Assembly: GCF_017745675.1 (NCBI RefSeq)
Contig: NZ_JAFLJM010000005.1
Span: forward strand, 62,001-126,000
DNA: 64,000 bases
Direction: 5' to 3'
Source: Alkalihalobacillus sp. BA299
Lineage (GTDB): Bacteria; Bacillota; Bacilli; Bacillales; Bacillaceae_F
Numbering within the stretch: position 1 is the stretch's first letter; every line of letters starts with the position of its first letter. Of this stretch, positions 9,000-17,509 are shown piece after piece. A model generated the notes under the pieces. The model was given only the letters and a program-made list of their open reading frames with translations, did no database searches and was not told the DNA's origin. Both the position numbers and the translations under genes were made by a program.

Positions 9000-9145
9000 T
9001 CTAGCTACAGCGCCCATCGCCAAGTGGACTTCGCTCTCCTCGTTACGATAAGTCAACATCGCATTGCTTCGCTTCTGCGTGTTTCCTTTATCTCATTCGG
9101 AGGGCGCAAGGGCTACGTCGCTAAACGGACGCTTTCGCTTTTCTT
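9000..9145. repeat. Intergenic repeat family R1, copy 2 (tail type A)
   Basis: Reads TCTAGCTACAGCGCCCATCG through ACGATAAGTCAACATCG, then the type-A tail (TTTCCTTTATCTCATTCGGA, then CGCTAAACGGACGCTTTCGC) and ends TTTTCTT. It sits between the convergent M23 gene and serA, ending 2 bases from the serA stop codon. Confidence 0.85.
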
Positions 9146-9147
9146 AT

Positions 9148-10722
9148 TTACAGTTCAATTTTATCTGCTAGGGTAATTTCGTCGATTGAACGGACAGCGT
9201 TAAGAACTTCATCAGTTAATGGTTTGTCAACGGCAACCATCATAATTGCTTCTCCACCAGCTTCTTTACGACCTACTTGCATCGTAGCAATATTAAGGTC
9301 GTGTTCTGCTAGTAATTGCCCCATTTTTCCGATAACACCTAAACGGTCATTGTGTTGGATATAAATAAGGTGTCCTGCTGGGAAGAAATCAACATTAAAT
9401 CCATTAATGCTAACAATGCGTGGGCCGTATTCTTTGACGTATGTTCCTTTGATTTCAAATGTACGATCTTCACCGTGAACAATTGCGTGAATGATGTTAG
9501 CATAGCCATATGCATTATTTAAAGACTTTTCACCGAATTCAATACCACGTTCTTTTGCAATAAATGATGCATTCACATCATTTACTGGCGCATCTACTCG
9601 AGCAGAAAGAAAACCAGCCATTAAGCTGCGAGTGGTAATCGATGTTTCAAGGTGAGTAACCTCTCCACCATAATAAACTTCAATTTCCTGTACTGGAGTT
9701 TTCATGCACTGTGATAAAACATTTCCCATGGTTTTTGTTAACTCATAATAAGGTTTAACCTTTTCGTAAACTTCTTTTGAAAGTGTAGGCAAGTTAATAG
9801 AATTGCTGACAGGATTTCCTTCGAGAAAGCGAACGACTTCTTCTGAAACTTGTGCGGCAACATTTAATTGAGCTTCTTTTGTTGAAGCTGCAATGTGTGG
9901 AGTTGCGATCACATTATCAAGTTCAAGTAAGGCATTTTCTATAGCTGGCTCTTCCTCGAATACATCTAAAGCAGCTCCAGCAACATGGCCATTTTCTAAA
10001 TAGTGTTTTAGGGCAACTTCATCAATAATTCCACCACGTGCGCAGTTAATTAAATAAACTCCTTTTTTCGTTTTGCCGATATTCTCCATACCAAGAATAC
10101 CTTTCGTTTCTTTTGTTAATGGAGTATGGACAGTAATAATATCGGCATTCGTTAATACTTCCTCAAGTGTAGCTGGTACAACGCCTAGTTTTTCAGCACG
10201 AGCTTTAGTTAAGAATGGATCAAAGACGAGCGGTTTCATTTCAAATGCTTTCGCACGTTTAGCAAGCTGTGATCCGATTCGACCAAATCCAACGATACCA
10301 AGAGTTTTACCGTGGAGCTCTGTTCCTTGAAATGCTTTTCGATTCCATTCACCAGATTTAATCGATTGATTTGCTTGAGGAATTTTTCGAGCAAGGGCAC
10401 AAATCATGGCGAATGTATGTTCAGCTGTTGAGATTGTATTGCCATCAGGAGCATTGACAACAACTACACCAGCTTTTGTAGCGGCATCGATATCGATATT
10501 ATCTACACCAACACCAGCGCGAGCAATAATTTTTAAGTTTGACATTTTTTCGATTAATTCAGCAGTAACAGTTGTAGCACTACGGACTAGAATAGCATCG
10601 AACGTGTGCAACTCATCTTCCACTTCAGACACATTTTTTTGGACACAATTCACTTGCTCACTTTCTAGTAGAGGAAGGAGACCTTCCTTACTCATAGAAT
10701 CTGAAACTAAGATATTGTACAT
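9148..10722 (-). CDS. serA: D-3-phosphoglycerate dehydrogenase
   Basis: Catalyses the first committed step of serine synthesis, oxidising 3-phosphoglycerate with NAD+. The protein is 524 residues long, close to the B. subtilis enzyme. The NAD-binding motif GIVGFGRIGS is at residues 142-151, the catalytic ARGG arginine near 229, the DVFEEEP glutamate near 258 and the ATPHIAAS histidine near 276. A substrate/ASB domain and a C-terminal ACT domain (GVIGKMGQLLAEHDLNIATM) follow. The start at 10722 has AAAGGAAG upstream and matches family N-termini. A second in-frame ATG further upstream (10773) also has a good GGAG site and would add 17 residues. Expression is controlled by an upstream T-box. Confidence 0.95.
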   Translation of the reverse strand: MYNILVSDSMSKEGLLPLLESEQVNCVQKNVSEVEDELHTFDAILVRSATTVTAELIEKMSNLKIIARAGVGVDNIDIDAATKAGVVVVNAPDGNTISTAEHTFAMICALARKIPQANQSIKSGEWNRKAFQGTELHGKTLGIVGFGRIGSQLAKRAKAFEMKPLVFDPFLTKARAEKLGVVPATLEEVLTNADIITVHTPLTKETKGILGMENIGKTKKGVYLINCARGGIIDEVALKHYLENGHVAGAALDVFEEEPAIENALLELDNVIATPHIAASTKEAQLNVAAQVSEEVVRFLEGNPVSNSINLPTLSKEVYEKVKPYYELTKTMGNVLSQCMKTPVQEIEVYYGGEVTHLETSITTRSLMAGFLSARVDAPVNDVNASFIAKERGIEFGEKSLNNAYGYANIIHAIVHGEDRTFEIKGTYVKEYGPRIVSINGFNVDFFPAGHLIYIQHNDRLGVIGKMGQLLAEHDLNIATMQVGRKEAGGEAIMMVAVDKPLTDEVLNAVRSIDEITLADKIEL

Positions 10723-10933
10723 GATTTGACTTCCTTTCTTTTCAACTGGTTCTACTACAACTTGATGGATCATTTTCTCCACTCCTCATTATCCATTCTT
10801 TATTTTAAAAGGCTTAGATAAACAGTCTTTTTTTATTCGTTTATGAGCCTAATTAACTAATAATGTACAGCTTTTTAGCAATGGATATGAAACATAAGCT
10901 TCATGTTGAAAATTACTTTGAAAGCGCTAAACT

Positions 10934-10983
10934 AAAAAAACCTCCTGTCCGCACGACGATATGTCGTGAGGGACGGAAGGTTT
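10934..10983 (-). terminator. T-box terminator hairpin upstream of serA
   Basis: Read on the minus strand, AACCTTCCGTCC pairs with GGACAGGAGGTT around an inner hairpin, followed by seven T's. It overlaps the end of the T-box antiterminator sequence, as expected for the T-box switch. Confidence 0.85.
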
Positions 10984-11195
10984 GTTCCGTGGTACCACCC
11001 TCATTTACACACTCATTTGGTGAACGTGCCTCAGGAGAATTTTTCTCTAAAGATAACGGATCATCCGGATACTCCTAATCCGATAGTTCGTTTCAGAGCA
11101 TCAACTCAGAAGTGCTTAAAGAAACGGTCCAAGCTAGTTCACAGCAACCACTAGCTCTCTGAATTGGTTGACATTTCCTTCTCTTCATCATCGTT
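10934..11195 (-). promoter_or_regulatory. T-box riboswitch leader of serA
   Basis: Minus-strand leader with the diagnostic T-box AGGGTGGTACCACGG (complement of 10987-11001), a stem-I GA-rich AGAGAG (complement of 11155-11160), and a terminator ending in a T run just before serA. T-box leaders sense uncharged tRNA by codon-anticodon pairing at a specifier loop and by the free acceptor end. A TCT triplet (complement of 11108-11110) on the 3' side of stem I would fit serine, but I could not fold the stem with certainty, so the specifier assignment is tentative. Confidence 0.9.
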
Positions 11196-11310
11196 TTTTG
11201 AAATTTAAGGATCTAATTGTTTGATAATTTACCATATTGCAACGTTTCTGTCAAATGGCATCTTCTTATTTTGATAAAAGGTTCATAAAGTAAAGGTGAG
11301 GAGGGAAGTT

Positions 11311-12378
11311 ATGAGAGTATACACTGTTCAAAAAGGAGATACGGTTAGAAAAGTAGCCGTTAAATTTGGAATTAGAGCTTTTGATATCCTGTTATATAAT
11401 CGGCAAATTATTAATGAAAAATCCTATATTTATCCTGGAGAAGTGTTAGAAATTCCAGAAACCACAAAAGATGCAGCAATTTCCTATTCACCTTTTCAAT
11501 GTTTATGTGAATATGGTCCTGTGGATTTAGTTACTGATATTCAGTTCTTGAAAGAATATTATCCTAACTACGTTTCAATTGAAACGATTGGTCATTCAGT
11601 TTTATCTTATCCTCTAATAAGTTTAAAGATTGGAAATGGCGAGAAAAAAATTTTTTATTCTGGTGGCTGGCATGCTAATGAGTGGTTAACGAGTAAGTTT
11701 CTCATGACGTTCATTAGTGAGCTACTTTTGCATTTAAAGAAAAAACAAAGATGGCACGGGTATGACCTTGAAAGACTATTTCAACAAGTTTCTTTGTATA
11801 TCGTTCCACTTGTAAATCCTGATGGTGTCGAATTAGTTCAACAAGGGATTTATCCAGAGCATCCGATGTATAAAGAAGTACTAACGATTAATAAAGGAAG
11901 TCGTCAGTTTGATCATTGGTCGAGCAATATAAGGGGAGTGGATTTGAATCATCAATGGCCAGCAGGCTGGGATATCGAAGCGGATGAAAGCCCTCAACAA
12001 CCCTGGCCCAGGCATTATAGTGGTACAGCACCATTTACAGAACCTGAAGCTAGAGCGGTGTATGATTTTACACAAAAGCATGATTTTTCTCACATATTTG
12101 CCTTTCATTCACAAGGGCAAGTTATCTATTGGGGGTACAGAGGGTATGAACCACCTGAAAGTAAAGAGATGGTTGAACGCCTTTCGCTTGTTAGCTCATA
12201 TTTACCTATTCATACAGCTGAAAGTGATGGAGGGTATAAAGATTGGTTTATTCAAGAAACCGGGCGTCCTGGCTTTACGATAGAAGTTGGTGTTGGTACA
12301 AACCCCCTCCCACTATCCTCCTTTTCTGAGATATGGTCGAACAATGTGTTACTAGCATTAGAAGGTTTAATATTATAA
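11311..12378 (+). CDS. yqgT: M14-family carboxypeptidase/endopeptidase with N-terminal LysM domain (YqgT / endopeptidase I like)
   Basis: A protein of 355 residues. A LysM repeat occupies residues about 1-46 (YTVQKGDTVRKVAVKFGI). It is followed by a zinc peptidase M14 domain with zinc-binding GGWHANEW (HxxE), a VPLVNPDG block, GVDLNHQWPAGW, FHSQGQ with the third zinc histidine, and the catalytic glutamate in FTIEVGVG. It resembles gamma-D-glutamyl-L-diamino acid endopeptidase I of Bacillus, which cleaves peptidoglycan stem peptides. No signal peptide is visible, so it probably acts inside the cell or in the spore compartment. The start at ATG 11311 follows GAGGAGGGA; an upstream GTG at 11296 overlaps that site. 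Confidence 0.88.
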   Translation: MRVYTVQKGDTVRKVAVKFGIRAFDILLYNRQIINEKSYIYPGEVLEIPETTKDAAISYSPFQCLCEYGPVDLVTDIQFLKEYYPNYVSIETIGHSVLSYPLISLKIGNGEKKIFYSGGWHANEWLTSKFLMTFISELLLHLKKKQRWHGYDLERLFQQVSLYIVPLVNPDGVELVQQGIYPEHPMYKEVLTINKGSRQFDHWSSNIRGVDLNHQWPAGWDIEADESPQQPWPRHYSGTAPFTEPEARAVYDFTQKHDFSHIFAFHSQGQVIYWGYRGYEPPESKEMVERLSLVSSYLPIHTAESDGGYKDWFIQETGRPGFTIEVGVGTNPLPLSSFSEIWSNNVLLALEGLIL

Positions 12379-12492
12379 TTTCGTTTTCCTAGTACCTTTT
12401 AAGAAATAAGCAAAAACGATAAACTGAGAGCTGTTAATAATTGTTGCTAATTCAAAATATTATCGGTACAATTTATTCAGATTACTTTTATT

Positions 12493-12506
12493 TGAAAGCG
12501 TTTCTT
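12493..12506. promoter_or_regulatory. Possible cre (CcpA) site upstream of the GntR gene
   Basis: TGAAAGCGTTTCTT resembles the catabolite-responsive element consensus except at its last half-site bases. It lies 67 bases before the regulator start. Sequence similarity only. Confidence 0.35.
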
Positions 12507-12572
12507 TTTAGTTTACAGTAAAAGATAAATAATAAGTGATTCAGGAGATAAGATAGTGAAGAAGGTGGAAAT

Positions 12573-13289
12573 GTGGCAATACGAGAAGTAAAGCCAAAAA
12601 AAATATATGAAATTGTTGCAGAGCAATTAATGGATATGATTAAAAAGGGAGAAGTAAAACCAGGTGAAAGGTTAGCTTCTGTTCAACAACTTGCTGAAGA
12701 GTTTAATGTAGGCCGTTCTGCGATAAGAGAGGCATTAAGTGCTCTTAAAGCAACGGGGTATGTTGAAATGCGGCAAGGAGAAGGAACTTTTGTAAAAAAA
12801 CTAGATCTCGATTTAATCGGAAGTATTATTCCAGGTATACAACTTATGCAAAAGGAAGATGTACGAGAGCTTTTTGAGATAAGAAAAGTAATTGAAACGG
12901 GAGCAGCTTCTCTTGCAGCCGTCAATCGAACAGATGAGGACCTAAAGGATATGGAGGGTGCTCTTCAAGAAATGCAACAAGCCGAGGGAAATGGGAGTGT
13001 TGGCGAAAAGGCTGATGTTAATTTTCATAAGGCAATTGTTAGAGCGACAAAGAATGAGATGTTATCTAAGCTTGTAGGTAATGTTTCAGATGTAATGCAT
13101 CAATCGATGAGAGAAGCGAGAAAGCTTTTGTTGTATTCAGAACAACGGAGAATGAATCAATTGTACGAAGAGCATTTACGTATATATGAAGCGATTAAAG
13201 AAAAGGATCAACAAGCTGCATTTGAAGCAATGATGGAACATATTATTGGTGTAGAACAAGGTTTATTTTCCAAACAAGATAATGAGTAA
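12573..13289 (+). CDS. GntR-family transcriptional regulator, FadR (FCD) subfamily
   Basis: A DNA-binding repressor/activator of 238 residues. The N-terminal winged helix-turn-helix (about 8-75) shows KPGERLASVQQLAEEFNVGR, then SAIREALSALKATGYVEMRQ and EGTFV. A C-terminal all-helical FCD domain (about 90-230) binds small organic acids in this subfamily. The start is GTG with GAAGGTGG upstream. Members often regulate lactate, glycolate or sugar-acid genes, but no metabolic operon adjoins it here, so the target is unknown. A cre-like sequence upstream could link it to carbon catabolite control. Confidence 0.88.
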   Translation: MAIREVKPKKIYEIVAEQLMDMIKKGEVKPGERLASVQQLAEEFNVGRSAIREALSALKATGYVEMRQGEGTFVKKLDLDLIGSIIPGIQLMQKEDVRELFEIRKVIETGAASLAAVNRTDEDLKDMEGALQEMQQAEGNGSVGEKADVNFHKAIVRATKNEMLSKLVGNVSDVMHQSMREARKLLLYSEQRRMNQLYEEHLRIYEAIKEKDQQAAFEAMMEHIIGVEQGLFSKQDNE

Positions 13290-13325
13290 AAAGGGGTGTT
13301 GACTTAGTTGTCAGCCTCTTTTTTA
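13288..13325 (+). terminator. Terminator after the GntR gene
   Basis: An imperfect hairpin (AAAAGGGGTGTTGAC with GTCAGCCTC, using G-T pairs and a bulge) followed by six T's. Confidence 0.65.
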
Positions 13326-13397
13326 ACGAATTATTTAACATTGTTTTAAGAAAAATTTAATATTAATTAATAATCTTTTGTTAAAGTAAAAATAAAA

Positions 13398-13533
13398 GGC
13401 TCTTTTCTCAAAGATTGTTGCTTTTAGCTTTTGGACCGTAAGCCAAGCGGATGCTTGGCTCTTCACGCATAGCGTAAAGGCTATTTTATTTTCAAAAAAC
13501 GGTCCAAAAGCAATAAAGTTTACGAAAACAGCC
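13398..13533. mobile_element. MITE-like element R2, copy 1 (8-bp target duplication)
   Basis: An element of 136 bp beginning GGCTCTTTTC and ending as the inverted GAAAACAGCC. The two halves form an imperfect long hairpin (TTGCTTTTAGCTTTTGGACC against GGTCCAAAAGCAA). It is flanked by the perfect 8-bp direct repeat AAATAAAA (13390-13397 and 13534-13541). It has no coding capacity. A second copy lies at 63412-63539. The GG-starting ends and 8-bp A/T target repeats resemble the ISL3 family, by inference only. Confidence 0.82.
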
Positions 13534-13535
13534 AA

Positions 13536-13576
13536 ATAAAAAAAGAAGAGACTGTCATTACGTTCAGCCTCTTCTC
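13536..13576 (-). terminator. Terminator after fer
   Basis: Minus-strand stem AGAAGAGGCTG/CAGTCTCTTCT (one G-T pair) followed by seven T's. The T run overlaps the right flank of the MITE. Confidence 0.8.
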
Positions 13577-13583
13577 TACATTC

Positions 13584-13859
<276 letters not shown>

Positions 13860-13880
13860 TTAAGCATTCCTTAGTAATTC

Positions 13881-14009
13881 CCCTATGTATGATAAGATGC
13901 ATTAGTCAGTGTTGCCACTGTAAGGAATACAGTTTCTATCTCATATTGTATAGATGTTTGACCAACATTTCAACAGTTAAATCCATTGAGAATTCTTATC
14001 ATACAAGGG
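13881..14009. repeat. Long spaced inverted repeat in the fer-ypbB intergenic region
   Basis: TGTATGATAAGA (13886-13897) and its exact complement TCTTATCATACA (13994-14005) are flanked by CCCC and GGGG, so arms of about 17 bases pair with one extra base. The 95-base interior has no gene. Function is unknown; no direct repeat is visible at its borders. Confidence 0.6.
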
Positions 14010-14081
14010 GTCTCGCAGTTTATTTATTGCCGAATACCGCAAAAAATAAACTTCCACATGTTTGTGTTCAAACAGGAGGAC

Positions 14082-14203
14082 AAAAAGATCCGAGAAGTTC
14101 GAGGCGGTGCAGTTGCGAGTACCACAGCGTATGCTTTTAATACGTGAGGAACGCAGCAGCAAACCAACGAAGAAATTCGACAGAGACTATTCCCGGACTT
14201 TTT
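14082..14203 (+). other. Candidate structured RNA / repeat upstream of ypbB
   Basis: AAAAAGATCCG (14082-14092) pairs, with one bulge, with CGGACTTTTT (14194-14203). Inside are small hairpins such as CGTAT/ATACG, and CGAAGAAATTCG. The run GAGGAACGCAGCAGC and the terminal CGGACTTTTT resemble intergenic sequence I recall from other Bacillaceae, but I cannot name it. It could be a leader of ypbB-recS or a repeat. Confidence 0.4.
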
Positions 14204-14270
14204 GAATAACTTCTTCATGTTGTTATTCACGATTTGTTATTATATAGTTATACCCTATAAATAAAATCAA

Positions 14271-15350
14271 ATGACAAGAGTGGGGAAGATGGTGTCTATA
14301 ATTTCGGTAATACTGCTATATTTAATATCCGTTTTCAACGGTGATCGTACGATATCTGGAATATATCATTTGCTTCAAGGGAAACGATCTTCGCAAACGA
14401 TCCAAGATGGACATCTGTATCGATGTTTATTTTTGTTTGGGATATTACCTCGGTTCAAACGAAACTGGCTAGAAAAAGAGTTGGACGATTTGCTCAGTAA
14501 TCATTATATTATCAAAGAAAAAGAAATGACCTTTAGAATTACAAAAATAGGCGAAGAAACTTTAAAACGTCAACTTGATGATTACCAATTTATTTTTTAC
14601 ATTAATGGATGGAAATATAAAGAAAATTCGAGTGTGTTTTGGTCGAGGCTAGTACTAATTGTACAGTCTATTTCATGTATTAACGATCATAACTATAATT
14701 TTTTCCCGGTTATTAAAGATCAGCAAGTAAAGTTGTGGGTCAAGAATCATTTTCCAAAACCAAATGAGCGAAGTCATTTCAGTATGAAATTATATAGCGA
14801 GCTATCAACATTAATAAACGACTTATCTAAATTGGAGGCCGAAATTTTTACTTATAAATTATCCGGTTCACATCGAATTGGTCTAACTAATGAACAGTTA
14901 GCTACTTATTATGGAAAGGAAAAAATGATGATGGAGCTTATTCATTTGTCAGTCGTCCATCGAATACTTGAACGACTTTACATAGATCGTAAAGACTTTC
15001 CGATTTTAAGTTCGATTATTTCTGATTTAAATCGAACGATGCATATGACAAACTCGACACGCCAAACGTATCAAATGATGAAACGTGGACTTTCCATTGA
15101 AGAAATAGCAACTAGACGTCAGTTAAAGGTAAGTACAATTGAAGATCATATTATAGAAATTATGTTGGAAGATAAAACAGCTAAACTTGCTTCATTTATT
15201 ACAGATAAAGAACTAGGACAAATTTTACAAGTGATAAAAAAGAATACAAATCATTTAAAGCTCAGCCATATAAAAGAACAATTACCACGTGAAATTAGCT
15301 ATTTTAAAATAAGGCTCACATTAGCTCGTCTAACGGACTATAAAGATTAG
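14271..15350 (+). CDS. ypbB: YpbB-like protein with C-terminal helix-turn-helix
   Basis: A protein of 359 residues, similar in size and position to B. subtilis YpbB. The N-terminal part shows GDRTISGIYHLLQGKRSSQT and IQDGHL, characteristic of this family. The C-terminal region carries a helix-turn-helix-like block (RGLSIEEIATRRQLKVSTIE). It lies 10 bases before the RecQ-type helicase gene, so a role with that helicase in DNA repair or replication restart is plausible but inferred. The exact start is uncertain: ATG 14271 has no good ribosome site, and ATG 14289 or GTG 14292 would shorten the protein by 6-7 residues. Confidence 0.8.
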   Translation: MTRVGKMVSIISVILLYLISVFNGDRTISGIYHLLQGKRSSQTIQDGHLYRCLFLFGILPRFKRNWLEKELDDLLSNHYIIKEKEMTFRITKIGEETLKRQLDDYQFIFYINGWKYKENSSVFWSRLVLIVQSISCINDHNYNFFPVIKDQQVKLWVKNHFPKPNERSHFSMKLYSELSTLINDLSKLEAEIFTYKLSGSHRIGLTNEQLATYYGKEKMMMELIHLSVVHRILERLYIDRKDFPILSSIISDLNRTMHMTNSTRQTYQMMKRGLSIEEIATRRQLKVSTIEDHIIEIMLEDKTAKLASFITDKELGQILQVIKKNTNHLKLSHIKEQLPREISYFKIRLTLARLTDYKD

Positions 15351-15360
15351 GTGACCGAAA

Positions 15361-16881
15361 ATGAAGTTAGAAAAGAAATTATATACACATTTTGGATATC
15401 AGCAGTTTAGACCTGGACAAAAAGAAGTAATTGAATCATTAATGAATCATGAAAATGTATTAGCGATGCTACCAACAGGGACGGGAAAGTCGATTTGTTT
15501 TCAATTGCCGGCGTTATTATTATCAGGGACTGCGATAGTTGTTTCCCCATTGTTGTCGTTAATGGAGGACCAAGTACAACAATTAAAAAGCCAAGGAATA
15601 AAAAAGGTTGCAGCGATTAACAGTTTCCTGTCATTATCTGAAAGAAGGGCAGTCATTGACCAACTAAAGCAATATAAAATGATATACATCTCCCCTGAAA
15701 GTCTGATGTCAAATCATATTATTGCAGCATTATCTTCAATTAAGGTTTCCCTATTTGTTATAGATGAAGCTCACTGTATTTCGCAATGGGGACATGATTT
15801 TCGTACGGATTATCTAAAGCTTGGTGAAGTATGGGAAAAGTTAGGGAAGCCTACATGTTTAGCAATTACAGCAACAGCAACGAAAGAAGTGCAAAGAGAT
15901 ATTGTCACACAGCTAGGAATGTCACAATTCACCCCTTATATTTACAGTGTGCATCGTCCTAACATTGCACTGCAAATTGAGAAGTATAATGATGTAGACA
16001 AAAAAATTTATAATTTAGTCAAATATGTAAAAACATTAAAAGGGCCTGCTTTGATCTATGTATCTTCAAGAGCTTGGGCTGAAAATATTACAATTCATTT
16101 ACAAAATGAGGGAATCCAAAATGTTGCTTATTATCATGGTGGACTCGAAAATGAAGACCGATTGTTAATACAGCAACAGTTTATTAATGGCCAACTGGAT
16201 ATTATCTGCTGTACAAATGCGTTTGGGATGGGGATTAATAAAAGTAATGTACGATATGTCATTCATTTTCATTTTCCACAACATATGGAAGCCTATTTGC
16301 AAGAAATTGGTCGTGCAGGAAGGGATGGAGAAAGAAGTTTAGCTCTTTTATTGTACTGTGAAGACGATCGTTTTTTGCCATTGTCATTAATTGAACATGA
16401 GCTTCCTAGTAAAGAACAACTGCAAGGTGTAAAAAGATATTTAGAAATGATGGAGTCCAGTAGACTTTTATTAACAAATGACGATGAGCTGTATATTCAA
16501 GCACAAATGGGCTTAACCGAAGGGGCTTGGAGGTTTTTGCTCTTTCATTTACAGGAACTGAACGTCATTCATCTAGGAAATGTCAATCAACAACTTATAT
16601 CACAAGCATTTGTTGTCATTGAACGAAAAGTCGCGGCAAGACTAGAAGAAAAAGTAAAGAAAGTGCAAGAGATGGTCGATTTTATTAATAGTAAGTCTTG
16701 TCGCCGAATGGATTATCTGTCTTACTTTGATGAAAAGCTGAAAAATCAACCTGACAATTGTTGTGATCAATGTGGCTTATCGATAGAAAAATATATGAAA
16801 AGTAACCACGATCCATCCAGTGATTTACTTAAGCTACTTCCGTGGCAGCAGGAGTTAAAGAAAATTTTTCATCAAAAATAA
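15361..16881 (+). CDS. recS: RecQ-family ATP-dependent DNA helicase (RecS type)
   Basis: A 3'-5' DNA helicase of 506 residues. The Q-motif region YQQFRPGQ lies near residue 13, Walker A LPTGTGKS at 37-44, the DEAH box at 135-138 followed by CISQWGHDFR, and helicase motif VI QEIGRAGRDG near 313. A RecQ-C-terminal zinc module (CRRMDYLSYF with DNCCDQCG) follows. It ends without an HRDC domain, like the shorter RecS paralogue of B. subtilis rather than the longer RecQ. AGGTGA precedes the ATG by 6 bases. It is operonic with ypbB upstream and the CPBP gene 15 bases downstream. Confidence 0.93.
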   Translation: MKLEKKLYTHFGYQQFRPGQKEVIESLMNHENVLAMLPTGTGKSICFQLPALLLSGTAIVVSPLLSLMEDQVQQLKSQGIKKVAAINSFLSLSERRAVIDQLKQYKMIYISPESLMSNHIIAALSSIKVSLFVIDEAHCISQWGHDFRTDYLKLGEVWEKLGKPTCLAITATATKEVQRDIVTQLGMSQFTPYIYSVHRPNIALQIEKYNDVDKKIYNLVKYVKTLKGPALIYVSSRAWAENITIHLQNEGIQNVAYYHGGLENEDRLLIQQQFINGQLDIICCTNAFGMGINKSNVRYVIHFHFPQHMEAYLQEIGRAGRDGERSLALLLYCEDDRFLPLSLIEHELPSKEQLQGVKRYLEMMESSRLLLTNDDELYIQAQMGLTEGAWRFLLFHLQELNVIHLGNVNQQLISQAFVVIERKVAARLEEKVKKVQEMVDFINSKSCRRMDYLSYFDEKLKNQPDNCCDQCGLSIEKYMKSNHDPSSDLLKLLPWQQELKKIFHQK

Positions 16882-16896
16882 ATTAGGGTGATGGGT

Positions 16897-17481
16897 ATGA
16901 ATAAGCAAGCAAAAATGATTCAAGAAATGACCGACAGAGAAATCTTACTAAATCTTTATATCACCCAGGCAATCATGTTACTCAGTGCTATCGGCTTAGG
17001 TTTTATTTGGATGGAAGACCTATCAGCTGTGTGGCAATTATTTAAATGGAATCCTGCTCAAATTTTCCTTATTGGTGGTAGTATAGCAGCTATTGTTATT
17101 ACTATTGATTTATTGTTTGAGTATTTCTTACCAAAGAAATGGGTTGACGATGGTGGAATTAATGAAAGAGTGTTTGCTAAAAGAAGTGTCATTCACATTT
17201 TTTTTATAGCCGCTGTTGTTTCAGTATGTGAGGAAGTGTTGTTTCGTGGAATACTGCAAACACAATTAGGACTTATCCCAGCTAGTTTATTATTCGCTCT
17301 GATTCATTTTCGATACCTTTCTAAAATCATATTATTTACCATGGCAGTCGTTCTGAGTTTTGGACTAGGACTGTTATTTGCGCTAACTAATAATTTACTC
17401 GTTCCTATCTTTACACATTTTCTTATTGACTTTGTGTTAGGATTATTTATTATGTATAAAGCAAGAAAACATGTTTTGTAA
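16897..17481 (+). CDS. ypbD: CPBP-family intramembrane metalloprotease
   Basis: A membrane protein of 194 residues with about five to six hydrophobic helices. The Abi/CPBP motifs are present: CEEVLFRG (EExxxR, about residues 109-116), then FALIHF, and HFLIDFVLG near the C-terminus. Family members are predicted glutamate/zinc-type intramembrane proteases related to Rce1. Its place after recS matches ypbD of B. subtilis. The start is set at ATG 16897 because AGGGTG lies 6 bases upstream; GTG and ATG codons at 16888-16891 overlap that site. Confidence 0.87.
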   Translation: MNKQAKMIQEMTDREILLNLYITQAIMLLSAIGLGFIWMEDLSAVWQLFKWNPAQIFLIGGSIAAIVITIDLLFEYFLPKKWVDDGGINERVFAKRSVIHIFFIAAVVSVCEEVLFRGILQTQLGLIPASLLFALIHFRYLSKIILFTMAVVLSFGLGLLFALTNNLLVPIFTHFLIDFVLGLFIMYKARKHVL

Positions 17482-17509
17482 AACGTATCAATGTTAATGG
17501 GGTGGTAGT

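Noticed and set aside
10863-11154. Two plus-strand open frames of 62-71 residues
   Set aside because: They lie on the opposite strand of the T-box leader of serA and have no ribosome sites.
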